A stretch of 64,000 nt of DNA from Nocardiopsis sp. FR4 (GCF_009830945.1 NZ_VWVV01000010.1:62001-126000); one strand, 5' to 3'. Shown: positions 27,863-37,296, counted from the first letter of the stretch. The notes: a model not told the origin generated them from the letters alone. A program made the numbers and translations.

Positions 27863-28156
27863 ATGGGCGCCCAGTTCGACGTGTTCGGCGACGTCTCAGG
27901 CCTGCAGGGCCTGGCCGAGGACCAGCAGGCCCACCTCGGTCGCTTCACCGCGATCATGAGCCAGATCAACGAGCAGTCCGAGTCCACGGTCAGCCAGTGG
28001 GAGGGATCCGGCAGCTCCCAGTTCCAGGCCAAGGCCTCCGAGTTCGACACCCACTTCTCCGAGGTCAACGCCGCCTTCGCCAAGGTGATCGCCGCGACCA
28101 GCGAAACCGCGGACAACTACGGCCGGCTGACCCGCTACCTCGACGGACTGTTCTAG
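27863..28156 (+). CDS. WXG100-family protein (WEG)
   Basis: 97 residues, close to the family's 100. Helix 1 (LAEDQQAHLGRFTAIMSQIN), the WEG turn at residue about 48 (QWEGSGSSQFQAKASEF) and helix 2 ending YLDGLF give a textbook EsxA/EsxB-like hairpin. No signal peptide. It pairs with the previous gene and should form a heterodimer exported by the EccC/EccD system. GAGAAAGG precedes the ATG. There is no canonical YxxxD/E signal at the C-terminus. Confidence 0.85.
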   Translation: MGAQFDVFGDVSGLQGLAEDQQAHLGRFTAIMSQINEQSESTVSQWEGSGSSQFQAKASEFDTHFSEVNAAFAKVIAATSETADNYGRLTRYLDGLF

Positions 28157-28170
28157 TAGGCTGAGCGGAG

Positions 28171-28524
28171 ATGTCCTCACCGTCCCCGTCGTCCGCTCCC
28201 GCGGATCCCGAACCGCAGCTCCCCGAGGCGTTCCACTTCACTCCGAACGAGGAGAAGTACGTCCTCCAGGCGGACGCCCTGCGCCACCGCCAGCTGCGTT
28301 CGGCCCTGCTGTACGGATCGAGCCGGTACTGGCGCCGGCGTCAGCAGGTGTGGCCCGCGGTGATCGGCGGGCTCATCCTCGTCGCGCTCATCTGCGGGGT
28401 CATCGCCCTCATCGGGGCGTTCGGCAGGCAGCAGGAGGTCAACGAGGAGCGGGGGTTCGGCATCCGCCAGGAGGTGGGCCAGGGTGCGGCCACCGAGGCC
28501 CCTCCGCTGCCCCAGAACCCGTAG
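28171..28524 (+). CDS. Single-pass membrane protein of the type VII locus
   Basis: 117 residues with a Pro/Ser-rich N-terminal tail, an amphipathic segment (FTPNEEKYVLQADALRHRQL), an Arg-rich stretch ending WRRRQQ and one TM helix (about residues 62-88, VIGGLILVALICGVIALIG), then a polar tail. By the positive-inside rule the N-terminus is cytoplasmic. It begins 15 bp after the WXG100 gene, so it belongs to the same operon. No family recognised; a small accessory component of secretion is inferred from position. Confidence 0.6.
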   Translation: MSSPSPSSAPADPEPQLPEAFHFTPNEEKYVLQADALRHRQLRSALLYGSSRYWRRRQQVWPAVIGGLILVALICGVIALIGAFGRQQEVNEERGFGIRQEVGQGAATEAPPLPQNP

Positions 28525-28599
28525 CACCCGGCGTCACACCCTCCCTCCTCCTCGGACGGAGGATCCTCCACCACGAACACCACAGGGGGTCGCTCTCTC

Positions 28600-30954
28600 A
28601 TGTCCGGCTCCGAGAACACCGCCTGGGCACCGGGGTACGAGGCCTCCGCCCTGCTCCGGCGGGGGCGCCGGGCCCGGATCGTGCGGGCCACCCGCTCCAC
28701 GAGCGGCGCCGACGTCGTACTCAAGGTCCTCCCCGAACCCCTGGGCCGCGCCGAGCTGAACCATCTGCGCGACCTCAGCGGGGTGTCCGGCGTGGTCCCC
28801 CTCCTGGACGCGGGAACCACCGCCGACGGTGACCTGTTCGTGGTGCTGCCGTTCTACGCGGACGGCTCCTTCGGCGACATGCTCGCCCGGAGGGGCCCCG
28901 CTCCGATCCAGGAGGCCGCGGCGGTCGCCCGCAGCGCGGCCGCGGCCCTGGGTTCCATGCACGGCCGCGGCCTGCTGCACAACGACGTCTGCCCCGGCAA
29001 CATCCTGCGCGCGGGCCGCACACCGGTGCTGACCGGTTTCGGCTCCGTCCGGCCCTCCGGGGAGGCCGCGCCCCCGCCCGATCCGCGCTCGGAGTCGTTC
29101 CTGCACTCCCCGCCGGAGGCCCTGCGGGGAGGACCGCGCACCCCCGCCTCGGACGTCTACCAGCTGGCGTCCACCATCTGGACGATGCTGGCCGGTCACA
29201 CCCCCTTCTCCACCACGGACGGAACCCCGTTCGACCCCGCCGCCTACGCGGAGCGGGTGCTGGCGCAGGACCCCAGGCCCGTGCCCCGCTCCGACATCTC
29301 GCGCAAGCTGCGCGGGGTGCTCACGCGCGCGCTGTCCAAGCTGCCCGAGGAGCGCTTCGAGACGGCGGCGGCCTTCGCCTCGGCCTTCGAGCAGGCGCGC
29401 ACGTCCAAGCCCGCGACGACGCTGTCGGGTGCCACCGGGGGGCAGAAACCGCTCAGCGGGGCCCAGACCCCGGCGTCCGGACCGCAGAGCTCCGTGTCGG
29501 ACGCCCGCGCTCCCCTGCCCGGGCCCCAGAATCCCGTTTCCGGTGCCCAGGGCCCCCTCTCCGAGGTCCAGCGCCCCGGATCCGGGCCCCAGACGCCCTT
29601 CCCCGGCGCCCAGAACCCCGTGTCGGGTGCCCAGACACCCCTGTCCGCACCGCAGGCCCCCGCGGTCGGAACCGAGGGCACCGCGCACGGACCGCAGGCC
29701 CCGGCCTCCCCGCCCGGAACACAGCCGACGGGCCAGCACGACGCGCGTTCCGGCGCGTCGTTCCCGCCCCCGCCCTACGCCGCCCACCACCAGAGCGGAG
29801 CCGCGCCGGGGACGGGCTCGCAGATTCCCCACCCGCCTCCTCCGGCGTCTCCGTTCCCGCCAGGCACCGGACCCCAGACTCCGCAGACACCGCCTTCAGG
29901 ACCGCGGGACGCCGCCACCGCTGCCTGGTTCCCGTCTTCGGGCTCCCATGCCCCGCACGCCCCGACCGCACCGGGAACTCCCCCGGCACCGGCCGTCCCG
30001 GCCGGCGGGCCCCAGGCCCCGCCGGAGGGCCCCCGGTTCCCGGAGGGTCCGGTCCAGCACCTGCCGGTCGGCCAACAGGGTCCCCCCGACCGGAGGCGCC
30101 CGCCGCGCCCCTCCCCGCGCACGGGTTCCGGAAGCGCCCCGCACCAGCCCACCGGGCTGGAGGGGAGCCGGATCCCCGCCACGGACGCGGGCGGCACGGC
30201 CGAGATCATGATGGCCAAGCTGCGCGGCGAGGAGATCTCCGCCCTGCGCGCCTGGTCCCGCCTGGAGGGCTGGACCGGGACCGCCGAGTCCTCCGCGCTC
30301 CCCGTGGACGAGGACCCCCCCGGCACGGAGACGGACGCGCCCGAGTGGGGGCCCTCGGGCGAACCCGAACTGGAACAGGCACGGTGGCGGCGCCACCTCC
30401 ACATCGCCGTGAGCGTGTGCGGCATTCTGCTGGTCACGAGCGTCTCCAGTGTGCTCGCCGCGTCCGGCTCCCAGGCCCCCGGGGTGGCGGCCGCCGAGGA
30501 GCAGGCCGAGCCGGAGCCGGTGGCCGCGGAGGAGACCGCCGCACCGGTCGTCACGCCCTCGGCACCGCCCCCGGTCCCGGCACCGTCCGGGGTCCTGCTG
30601 TCGGACGGCCTCGCTTCCGTCGAGCTGTCCTGGACCGACAACAGCGGCGGCACCGCCTCGTTCTTCGTACTGGGCGGACTCAGCGGTCACGAACCGCTCA
30701 CCCTGGCCCGGACCGGGCCCGGTGTGGTCTCCGCGCAGATCGTCACCGCCGACGCGGTCATGGAGTACTGCTTCACGGTGGTGGCCGTGGACGGCTCGGC
30801 CGCCGCCTCGGAGGAGGTGTGCACCTCACGCGCCGCCGCACGCGCCGAGGCCGAGCGCCAGGCCGAGGAGGAGGCGGCCGCCGAGGCCGAGGAGGAAGCC
30901 GGGGAAGAGGAAGCCGAGCCCTCCGCCGAGCCCAGCGCGTCCGCCGGGGACTGA
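28600..30954 (+). CDS. Membrane pseudokinase with Pro/Gln repeat linker and fibronectin-like domain
   Basis: 784 residues. Residues 10-265 have a kinase fold: a Lys in VVLKVLPEP, catalytic loop LLHNDVCPGNIL (near 125) and an APE-like SPPEAL. But the glycine loop is lost and DFG has become GFG (TGFGSVR, near 146), so the Mg-binding Asp is missing: most likely a pseudokinase. A Pro/Gln-rich disordered linker (about 270-520) contains a tandem repeat. A TM helix (about 596-616, IAVSVCGILLVTSVSSVLA) leads to an extracytoplasmic fibronectin-III-like domain (VELSWTDNSGGTASFFV) and a Glu/Ala-rich tail. It follows the WXG100 genes and may sense or regulate the secretion machine. Confidence 0.72.
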   Translation: MSGSENTAWAPGYEASALLRRGRRARIVRATRSTSGADVVLKVLPEPLGRAELNHLRDLSGVSGVVPLLDAGTTADGDLFVVLPFYADGSFGDMLARRGPAPIQEAAAVARSAAAALGSMHGRGLLHNDVCPGNILRAGRTPVLTGFGSVRPSGEAAPPPDPRSESFLHSPPEALRGGPRTPASDVYQLASTIWTMLAGHTPFSTTDGTPFDPAAYAERVLAQDPRPVPRSDISRKLRGVLTRALSKLPEERFETAAAFASAFEQARTSKPATTLSGATGGQKPLSGAQTPASGPQSSVSDARAPLPGPQNPVSGAQGPLSEVQRPGSGPQTPFPGAQNPVSGAQTPLSAPQAPAVGTEGTAHGPQAPASPPGTQPTGQHDARSGASFPPPPYAAHHQSGAAPGTGSQIPHPPPPASPFPPGTGPQTPQTPPSGPRDAATAAWFPSSGSHAPHAPTAPGTPPAPAVPAGGPQAPPEGPRFPEGPVQHLPVGQQGPPDRRRPPRPSPRTGSGSAPHQPTGLEGSRIPATDAGGTAEIMMAKLRGEEISALRAWSRLEGWTGTAESSALPVDEDPPGTETDAPEWGPSGEPELEQARWRRHLHIAVSVCGILLVTSVSSVLAASGSQAPGVAAAEEQAEPEPVAAEETAAPVVTPSAPPPVPAPSGVLLSDGLASVELSWTDNSGGTASFFVLGGLSGHEPLTLARTGPGVVSAQIVTADAVMEYCFTVVAVDGSAAASEEVCTSRAAARAEAERQAEEEAAAEAEEEAGEEEAEPSAEPSASAGD
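29440..29680 (+). repeat. Tandem repeat in the pseudokinase linker
   Basis: About eight imperfect units of roughly 30 bp encode ten-residue repeats of the form G(A/P)QxPxSG, for example GAQTPASGPQ, GPQNPVSGAQ and GAQNPVSGAQTPLS. They form a disordered Pro/Gln-rich linker whose length may vary between strains. Confidence 0.6.
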
Positions 30955-31042
30955 GAGGGCCGTTGCCCCCGCGCACCGGCCGGGGTCTCCCGCTCCCCGT
31001 ACGCTACCGGCGCGTACCCGCACACGAACGTGGAGCGACCCC

Positions 31043-31636
31043 GTGCAGCCCCTGCTCGCCGCAGACCCCGCCCACGCCGGTCCCCACCGCCCGCTCGCCC
31101 GGCTCGGAACCGGCGGTATGGGGATGGTCTACCTGGCGCGCACGCCCTCGGGCGCTCTGGTCGCGGTCAAGGCGGTCCGCGGGGAGTTCGCTCTCGACCC
31201 CGGGTTCCGGGCCGGGTTCTCCCGTGGGGTGAGGGCCGCGCGGAGGGTCACGGGACCGTTCACCCCAGCGCTCACGGACGCCGATCCCGACGCGCCCGTG
31301 CCGTGGATGGCCACGGAGTACGTGCCGGGCCCCACCCTGCGCGAGGCCGTCGTGTCCGAGGGGCCCTTCCCGGAGGAGTTCCTGCGTGTGCTCGCCCTGG
31401 GCCTGGCGCACGCCCTGCGGTCGATCCACTCGGCGGGCCTGGTGCACCGCGACCTCAAACCCGACAACCCCCTCGGGGAGACCGTCGCGGTCAGCGAGTT
31501 CGGCACGAGCCGTTCGAGCGTCCTCTTCCTCGACCCGGACACCCTGCGGGACGTCCACGAGATCCGCCGAGCGGCGACCCGGAAAGCCTCTCCTGATGTG
31601 ACCTGCGACGTATCGTCCCGCTTCCTCCTTGGATAG
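31043..31636 (+). CDS. Truncated Ser/Thr kinase lacking DFG
   Basis: 197 residues from GTG 31043. The N-lobe is intact: glycine loop GTGGMG (residues 23-28), ATP lysine in VAVKAV, hinge EYVPG, and the catalytic loop LVHRDLKPDNPLG (about 132-144). The DFG position reads SEFG (VSEFGTSR, near 151), the activation segment, APE and the whole C-lobe from there are absent, and the last 40 residues are unrelated-looking. It therefore cannot be a normal kinase. Sequence style (EYVPG, TEYVPGPTLREA) matches the remnants at 13756 and 15172. Probably a decaying gene, possibly an expressed N-lobe. Confidence 0.65.
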   Translation: MQPLLAADPAHAGPHRPLARLGTGGMGMVYLARTPSGALVAVKAVRGEFALDPGFRAGFSRGVRAARRVTGPFTPALTDADPDAPVPWMATEYVPGPTLREAVVSEGPFPEEFLRVLALGLAHALRSIHSAGLVHRDLKPDNPLGETVAVSEFGTSRSSVLFLDPDTLRDVHEIRRAATRKASPDVTCDVSSRFLLG

Positions 31637-31677
31637 CGTTTTCACGGTTGTTCGCGCGTTCGCAGTGGGGGCGCCCC

Positions 31678-32607
31678 TTGTCCGGGGTCTTGATCGGTTT
31701 CGGTGTCATCACCAGCGTCGTCGTCATCGGCTACATGCTGGGGCGGCTCCCCCTCCTGGGCCCGGGGGCCAAGGAGGTGCTCACCAGGCTCGCCTTCTAC
31801 GTGGCCAGCCCCGCCCTGCTCTTCACGATCCTCGCCGACGCCGACCTCTCCGTGCTCGTGTCCGCACCGGTCCTGGTCCTGGTGCTCAGCGTGGCCGCCG
31901 TGGGCACCGCCTTCACCGTCTTCGCGCTGGTCCGGCGCATGGGCGTGGGCCGGGCCACCGTCGGGGCGCTCGCGTCGTCGTACGTCAACGCGGGCAACCT
32001 CGGGATCCCCATCGCCGTGTACGTCCTGGGGGACGCCTCCCTCGTGGCGCCCGTCCTGTTGACGCAGCTCCTGATCATGGCACCGGTCGGGCTCACCCTC
32101 CTGGACCTGTGCAACGGCGGCGTCCGCGGCGTGGGACCGGTCCTGCTCCGGGCGCTGGGCACACCGGTCCGCAACCCCGTGGTCATCGCCTCCCTGGCGG
32201 GCGTGGCGGTGTCCGCCTCCGGCCGGATGCCGCCCGAACCCCTCATGGAGCCCTTCCACCTGATCGGCGGTATGGCGGTCCCGGCGATGCTGCTGGCCTT
32301 CGGGATCTCCCTGCGCGGCAGCGCGTTCCCCGGCCGCGGCCCCGACCGCGCGCCGGTCCTGGCGGCCGTGGCCCTCAAGTCCGTGGTCCAGCCCCTCACC
32401 GCGTGGCTCCTGGGCTCCCTCGTGTTCGGCCTGGACGCCGCCGCCCTGTTCTCCGTGGTGGTGCTGGCGGCCCTGCCCACCGCCCAGAACGTGTTCAACT
32501 ACGCCACCCAGTACCGGACCGGGGAGGTGATGGTCCGCGAGGTGGTGCTGCTGACCACCTTCCTCACCATCCCGGTGCTGTTCACCGCCACCTTCCTCCT
32601 CGGCTAG
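31678..32607 (+). CDS. AEC-family transporter
   Basis: 309 residues from the TTG at 31678, which has GGGGG upstream and gives the family-typical start SGVLIGFGVITSVVVIGYM; a TTG at 31648 is the alternative. About ten hydrophobic helices with the AEC signature region SSYVNAGNLGIPIAVYVLG (about residues 100-118) and a second conserved stretch near ALPTAQNVFNYATQY (about 263-277). AEC proteins (auxin efflux carrier family) move organic acids or small solutes; the substrate here is unknown. It starts 41 bp after the truncated kinase gene. Confidence 0.87.
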   Translation: MSGVLIGFGVITSVVVIGYMLGRLPLLGPGAKEVLTRLAFYVASPALLFTILADADLSVLVSAPVLVLVLSVAAVGTAFTVFALVRRMGVGRATVGALASSYVNAGNLGIPIAVYVLGDASLVAPVLLTQLLIMAPVGLTLLDLCNGGVRGVGPVLLRALGTPVRNPVVIASLAGVAVSASGRMPPEPLMEPFHLIGGMAVPAMLLAFGISLRGSAFPGRGPDRAPVLAAVALKSVVQPLTAWLLGSLVFGLDAAALFSVVVLAALPTAQNVFNYATQYRTGEVMVREVVLLTTFLTIPVLFTATFLLG

Positions 32608-32736
32608 CCGGGCACGGCCCGCACCCCGCGCGGTACAGCTGCCCGTACCCCCGGAACACCCGTCGGCGCCAGTGATCCGGACGGCTCCGGTCCCTAGTTT
32701 CGAAGGTGTCGAACCCAGCCATCCCCGGGAGTACCG

Positions 32737-34641
32737 ATGCCACCCTTCCCCCGCGCCCTGCCCCTGCTGGCGGCGCCCCTCATGATCGCCGCCTCCCTGG
32801 CGCCCGGAGCGGTGGCGGCCGCACCGGTCGAGTACGCGCCGGCCCCGGCCGCCGCGGCCACGGACGTCCCGCTCACCGCCGAGAGCGCGGAGGAGTTCAC
32901 ACGGGTCCGCGTGGCCGAACTGCTGGAGGAGCACGGGGCGCCCGGTGTCGCCGTGACCGTCGTGGCCGACGGGGAGCAGCTCGCCTCCGCCTCCCACGGC
33001 TACGCCGACCTGTCCGAGCGGACGCCCCTGGACCACACCGCGCACACCCTGCCCGTGGGCTCGGTGTCCAAGTCCTTCACCGCGGCGGCCGTCCTCACCC
33101 TCGCCGAGCAGGGCCTCGTCGACCTGCACGAAAACGTCAACACCTACCTCCCCGAGGACGCGCGGCTGCCCGTGGACGGCGTCACCCCGCACCACCTGCT
33201 CACCCACACGGCGGGCTTCGGCGACGTCGTCGACTTCCCCTCCGCCGAGGACACCGACCGGCACATGACCCTGGCCGAGACGGCCCGGGCCCTGGTCCCC
33301 GGACAGCTCCACGAGCCGGGCCGGTTCGCCGGCTACTCCAACCAGGGCAGCGCCCTGGCCGGGTACCTCGTGCAGGAGGTGAGCGGCACACCCTTCGAGG
33401 AGTACGTCGCCCGCCACGTGTTCGCGCCGCTGGGCATGGACGGGAGCGCGTTCCTCCAGATGTCCGAGGCCCGCGAAACCCACGCGGTCCCGTCCTTCCA
33501 CCTGCCCGACGGCTCCGAGCCCGAGGACCTGTACATCTCGCAGGCGCCCGCCGGAGCCGCCCTGTCCACGACCGACGACATGGCCCGGTTCATGCTCGCC
33601 CTGCTCGGGGACGGCCGGATCGACGGCGAGCAGGTGCTGCCCGCCGGGGTGGCCGAGGCCATGACGGCCGTCCAGCACGAGATCCACCCGCGGACCACCG
33701 CCCTGGGCTACGGCACCTACCAGTGGCGCGGCGGGGAGTCCCCGGTCGTCGGCCACGGCGGCGACCTGGTGGGCATGCACGCCGCCTACGTGATCATCCC
33801 GGAGATCGACGCCGGGCTGTTCGTGGCGGTCAACGGCGACGACACCGCGGCGGGCAACCCCCTGCTCGACCTGCGCATGTCGGTGGCCAAGGAGTTCACC
33901 GACACCTTCGCGCCGCAGGAGGCGCCCTCCGGGGCACCCGACACCGCGGCGGACCTCGGCGCCTACTCCGGCACCTACGTGACCACCCGCCGAGCCGTCG
34001 GCGGACCCACCCAGATCGTCGGCCTCTTCGACAACGTGGTCGTGCGGGACGCGGGCGACGGCACCCTGTCCGCCAGCGGCGCGATGACGCTGGACGACCG
34101 GTGGCTGCCGGTCGGGGAGGGCCACCTCGTGGCGGAGAACGGCTCGGACCAGCTGGTCTTCCTGGAGGAGGGGGGCGAGGCCGTGGCCCTGGCCCTGGAC
34201 TCCAACCCCACCCAGGTCTACGAGCGGACCACGTGGCTGACCAGCCCGGTCACGCACGGCGTCGTCGCCGGGGCGGCGCTGCTGGTCCTGGTGGTCGCGC
34301 TCCTGCGCTTCGACCGCCCCCGGAGCCGGTACGCCCTGGCCGGCCGGGTGCTGGCCGCGCTGACCGCGCTGAGCTGCCTGGTCGGCGCGGGGCTGGTCGG
34401 GTACGGCCTGTTCGACTCCCAGACCCTGGAGCGGTGGATCTTCGACGAGTCCCCCGCGCTCACCCTGCCGCTGGCCGTGGCCGCCCCGCTCGCCCTGGCC
34501 ACCGCCGCCCTCGCCGCCCTCGGCTGGGCCCGGGGGAGGCTGCGCGTCCTCGACCGGGTGCACCTCGGCGTGGTCGCCCTGGCCGCGGCGGCCGTCGTCG
34601 TGACGGGAGCCCAGTACGGCTTCGTGTGGATGGTCTCCTGA
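32737..34641 (+). CDS. Secreted/membrane serine hydrolase, class C beta-lactamase fold
   Basis: 634 residues. A signal peptide (about 1-30, LPLLAAPLMIAASLAPGAVAA) precedes a beta-lactamase-family domain with the SxxK catalytic motif in GSVSKSF (about residue 107), the YxN motif in YSNQG (about 198) and HGGD in place of the KTG triad (about 346). A beta-rich segment (about 395-480) and four TM helices (about 500-630) anchor it to the membrane. Such proteins are peptidases or esterases related to penicillin-binding proteins; resistance is not implied. ATG 32737. Confidence 0.85.
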   Translation: MPPFPRALPLLAAPLMIAASLAPGAVAAAPVEYAPAPAAAATDVPLTAESAEEFTRVRVAELLEEHGAPGVAVTVVADGEQLASASHGYADLSERTPLDHTAHTLPVGSVSKSFTAAAVLTLAEQGLVDLHENVNTYLPEDARLPVDGVTPHHLLTHTAGFGDVVDFPSAEDTDRHMTLAETARALVPGQLHEPGRFAGYSNQGSALAGYLVQEVSGTPFEEYVARHVFAPLGMDGSAFLQMSEARETHAVPSFHLPDGSEPEDLYISQAPAGAALSTTDDMARFMLALLGDGRIDGEQVLPAGVAEAMTAVQHEIHPRTTALGYGTYQWRGGESPVVGHGGDLVGMHAAYVIIPEIDAGLFVAVNGDDTAAGNPLLDLRMSVAKEFTDTFAPQEAPSGAPDTAADLGAYSGTYVTTRRAVGGPTQIVGLFDNVVVRDAGDGTLSASGAMTLDDRWLPVGEGHLVAENGSDQLVFLEEGGEAVALALDSNPTQVYERTTWLTSPVTHGVVAGAALLVLVVALLRFDRPRSRYALAGRVLAALTALSCLVGAGLVGYGLFDSQTLERWIFDESPALTLPLAVAAPLALATAALAALGWARGRLRVLDRVHLGVVALAAAAVVVTGAQYGFVWMVS

Positions 34642-34805
34642 GCGGCCCCGCGTCCGCGCGGACCGGCGGGGGGCGCCGGGCCGTGTCCCGTGACACGCCG
34701 GGCCCCGCCTCCGGGGGCGCCAGGTGTCGGTGACCGACCGGAGGGAACACCCCAGGGGTGGGGTCCGTCCCCCTCCCCCTTGGGGGGCGGGCTCTCCTCG
34801 CGGGA

Positions 34806-34836
34806 GGGGCCGGTGCGAAGAACTCGCACCGGCCCC
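34806..34836. terminator. Bidirectional terminator between serine hydrolase and E2 genes
   Basis: Perfect 13-bp stem GGGGCCGGTGCGA (34806-34818) / TCGCACCGGCCCC (34824-34836) with loop AGAAC, placed between two convergent transcripts. Confidence 0.8.
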
Positions 34837-34860
34837 GTCGCGGGCCCGGCCCGGGTGCGG

Positions 34861-36291
34861 CTACCCCCAGGCCAGGGCGGTCAGCTCCGGGTCCTCCAGG
34901 GCGGTGCCGACGTCGCGCAGCACCTTGGAGCCGAGCTCGCCGTCGACCAGGCGGTGGTCGAAGGAGAGCGACAGGGTGGTCACCTTGCGGACCGCCAGCT
35001 CACCCTCGTGCACCCACGGCATGTCCCGGATCTGGCCGAAGGCGAGGATCGCGGCCTCTCCCGGGTTGATGATCGGGGTGCCCGCGTCCACGCCGAACAC
35101 GCCGACGTTGGTGATGGTGATGGTGCCGCCGGACATGTCGGCCGGGCTGGTCTTGCCCGCCCGGGCGGTCTCGGTGAGCCGCATCAGCTCCGCCGAGAGC
35201 TCCGGCAGGGCCTTGGCGTCGGCGTCCTTGATGTTGGGCACCACCAGGCCGCGCTCGGTGGCCGCCGCGATCCCCAGGTTCACGTAGTCCTTGACCACGA
35301 TCTCCTGGTTCTCCTCGTCCCAGGAGGCGTTGATCTCCGGGTGGCGGCGGACGGCCATGAGCAGGGCCTTGGCCACCAGCAGCAGCGGGGACACCCGCAC
35401 GTCGGCGAAGTCGGGCCGCTGCCGCAGGCGGGCCACGGCCTCCATCGTCCTGGTGACGTCCACCTGCAGGAACTCGGTCACGTGCGGCGCGGTGAACGCG
35501 CTGCCGACCATCGCCGCCGCCGTGTGCTTGCGCACCCCCCTGACCGGGATACGCCGCTCGCGCGCGGAGCGGTCCGCGGCAGCCGGGGAAGGCGCCTGGG
35601 GCGCGGACGCCTCCTGCGGTTCGGGAGCCGCCGGGGCCTGGGCGGCCTCGGCGGCGGCCCGCACGTCCTCGCGGGTGACGACGCCGCCCGCCCCCGTGGG
35701 GGTGACCGACGCCAGGTCCACGCCGAGGTCCCGGGCCATCTTGCGCACCGGCGGCTTGGCCAGCGCGCGGCCGGAGGCCGGAACCGGGCCCGGCGCGGTC
35801 TCCTCCGCCGCGGGCGTGTTCGCCGGTGCGGGCTCGGTGAGCCGGGGCACGGACGGTGACACCGGACCGGAGGGCGTCGGCCGGCGGCGCGGACGGCGCT
35901 TGGTGGAGCCCGCCTTCTCGCCGTAGCCGACCAGCGGCTTCTCGCGCTCCTCGGTGTCCTGGGCCGCTCCCGCCGGGGCGGACTCGTCCGCCTGGCCGCC
36001 GGGGGCTGCCGGACCGCCGGTGCCGTCGTCCACGGTGATGATCACCGCGCCGACCTCCACCGTCTGGCCCTCCTCGGCCAGCAGTTCGCGGACCGTGCCC
36101 GCGAACGGGCTCGGCAGCTCGACGACGGCCTTGGCCGTCTCGATCTCGCAGATCATCTGGTTGACCTTGATCTCGTCACCCGGTTTGACGTACCAGGTGA
36201 GGAGTTCGGCCTCGACCAGGCCCTCTCCGACGTCGGGCAGACGGAACGCCCGCACGCCGTCGACGGCGGGCTCGTTCTTGGAAATCGCCAT
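34861..36291 (-). CDS. bkdC: Branched-chain 2-oxoacid dehydrogenase E2 (lipoyl acyltransferase)
   Basis: 476 residues. Residues 10-95 are a lipoyl domain with the lipoylated Lys in [14 protein letters not shown]; a Pro/Ala-rich linker, a peripheral-subunit-binding domain ([19 protein letters not shown], about 176-195) and the catalytic acyltransferase domain follow, ending in SFDHRLVDG with the catalytic His and Asp. One lipoyl domain and the partner genes favour branched-chain oxoacid over pyruvate dehydrogenase. It is the last gene of the minus-strand operon, 21 bp after E1beta, and should feed branched-chain acyl-CoA to fatty-acid synthesis. Confidence 0.9.
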   Translation of the reverse strand: MAISKNEPAVDGVRAFRLPDVGEGLVEAELLTWYVKPGDEIKVNQMICEIETAKAVVELPSPFAGTVRELLAEEGQTVEVGAVIITVDDGTGGPAAPGGQADESAPAGAAQDTEEREKPLVGYGEKAGSTKRRPRRRPTPSGPVSPSVPRLTEPAPANTPAAEETAPGPVPASGRALAKPPVRKMARDLGVDLASVTPTGAGGVVTREDVRAAAEAAQAPAAPEPQEASAPQAPSPAAADRSARERRIPVRGVRKHTAAAMVGSAFTAPHVTEFLQVDVTRTMEAVARLRQRPDFADVRVSPLLLVAKALLMAVRRHPEINASWDEENQEIVVKDYVNLGIAAATERGLVVPNIKDADAKALPELSAELMRLTETARAGKTSPADMSGGTITITNVGVFGVDAGTPIINPGEAAILAFGQIRDMPWVHEGELAVRKVTTLSLSFDHRLVDGELGSKVLRDVGTALEDPELTALAWG

Positions 36292-36312
36292 GTCCTTCGG
36301 TTTCCCCGATCC

Positions 36313-37293
36313 CTAGTACGCGAACGCCCGGTCGACCCCGTCCAGGACCCGGTCCAGGTCCGGCAGGTAGTGCTCCTCCAGCCGGGACTGCGGGTAGGGG
36401 GTGTCGAACGCGGCCACACGGATGACGGGCGACTCCAGGTGGTAGAAGCACTCCTCGGTGACCCGGGCGGCGATCTCGGAACCGGGTCCGCCGCTGAGGG
36501 GCGCCTCGTGCGCCACGACGAGTCGGCCGGTCTTCCGGACCGAGGCGAACACGGTCGGGTAGTCCACCGGGGACAGCGAGCGCAGGTCGACGACCTCGAC
36601 GGAGTGGTCGGTGTCGGCCTCGGCGGCCTGCAGGGCGGTCTTGACCATGGGCCCGTAGGCCAGCAGCGTCACGTCGGTGCCGGGGCGGGCCACACGGGCG
36701 GCGCCCATGGGGGTGGCCTCGGCGATGGGGGCCTCGGTGTCCACCTCGGCCTTCTCGTAGTAGCGCCGCTTGGGCTCCAGGAAGATGACCGGGTCGTCGG
36801 AGCGCACCGCCTGCTGGATCATCCAGTAGGCGTCCTCGGGGTTGGCCACCGTCACCACGCGCAGGCCCGCGGTGTGGGTGAAGTAGGCCTCGGGGGACTC
36901 GCTGTGGTGCTCCACGGCGCCGATGCCGCCGCCGTAGGGGATGCGCATGACCACGGGCACGCTGAGCTTGCCCGCGGAGCGGCGGCGCATCTTGGCCAGC
37001 TGGGTGAAGGTCTGGTTGGCGGCCGGGAAGAAGAAGCCGTCGAACTGGATCTCGACCACCGGTCGGTAGCCGCGCATGGCCATGCCGATCGCGGTGCCCA
37101 CGATGCCGGACTCGGCGAGCGGGGTGTCGATGACGCGGTCGGCGCCGAAGTCCTTGTACAGGCCGTCGGTGACCCGGAAGACGCCGCCGAGCTTGCCGAC
37201 GTCCTCGCCCATGACCAGGACCTTGGGGTCGTGCTCCATGGCGGCGCGCAGGCCCGCGTTGATGGCCTTGCCGATCGTGAGGTTGGTTCCCAT
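36313..37293 (-). CDS. bkdB: Branched-chain 2-oxoacid dehydrogenase E1 beta
   Basis: 326 residues, the standard length of E1 beta (transketolase C-terminal type). It has MGEDVGKLGGVFRVT (about residues 29-43), PLAESGIVGTAIGMA and the EIQFDGFFFPA stretch. Together with E1 alpha it forms the thiamine diphosphate active site for oxidative decarboxylation of the Val/Leu/Ile oxoacids. Start is the ATG at 37293, three bases from the E1 alpha stop. Confidence 0.93.
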   Translation of the reverse strand: MGTNLTIGKAINAGLRAAMEHDPKVLVMGEDVGKLGGVFRVTDGLYKDFGADRVIDTPLAESGIVGTAIGMAMRGYRPVVEIQFDGFFFPAANQTFTQLAKMRRRSAGKLSVPVVMRIPYGGGIGAVEHHSESPEAYFTHTAGLRVVTVANPEDAYWMIQQAVRSDDPVIFLEPKRRYYEKAEVDTEAPIAEATPMGAARVARPGTDVTLLAYGPMVKTALQAAEADTDHSVEVVDLRSLSPVDYPTVFASVRKTGRLVVAHEAPLSGGPGSEIAARVTEECFYHLESPVIRVAAFDTPYPQSRLEEHYLPDLDRVLDGVDRAFAY

Positions 37294-37296
37294 GGC

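Noticed and set aside
27484..28156. YxxxD/E secretion signal in the WXG100 proteins
   Set aside because: Neither C-terminus has the motif in proper place; the Tyr residues present do not have D/E four positions on.
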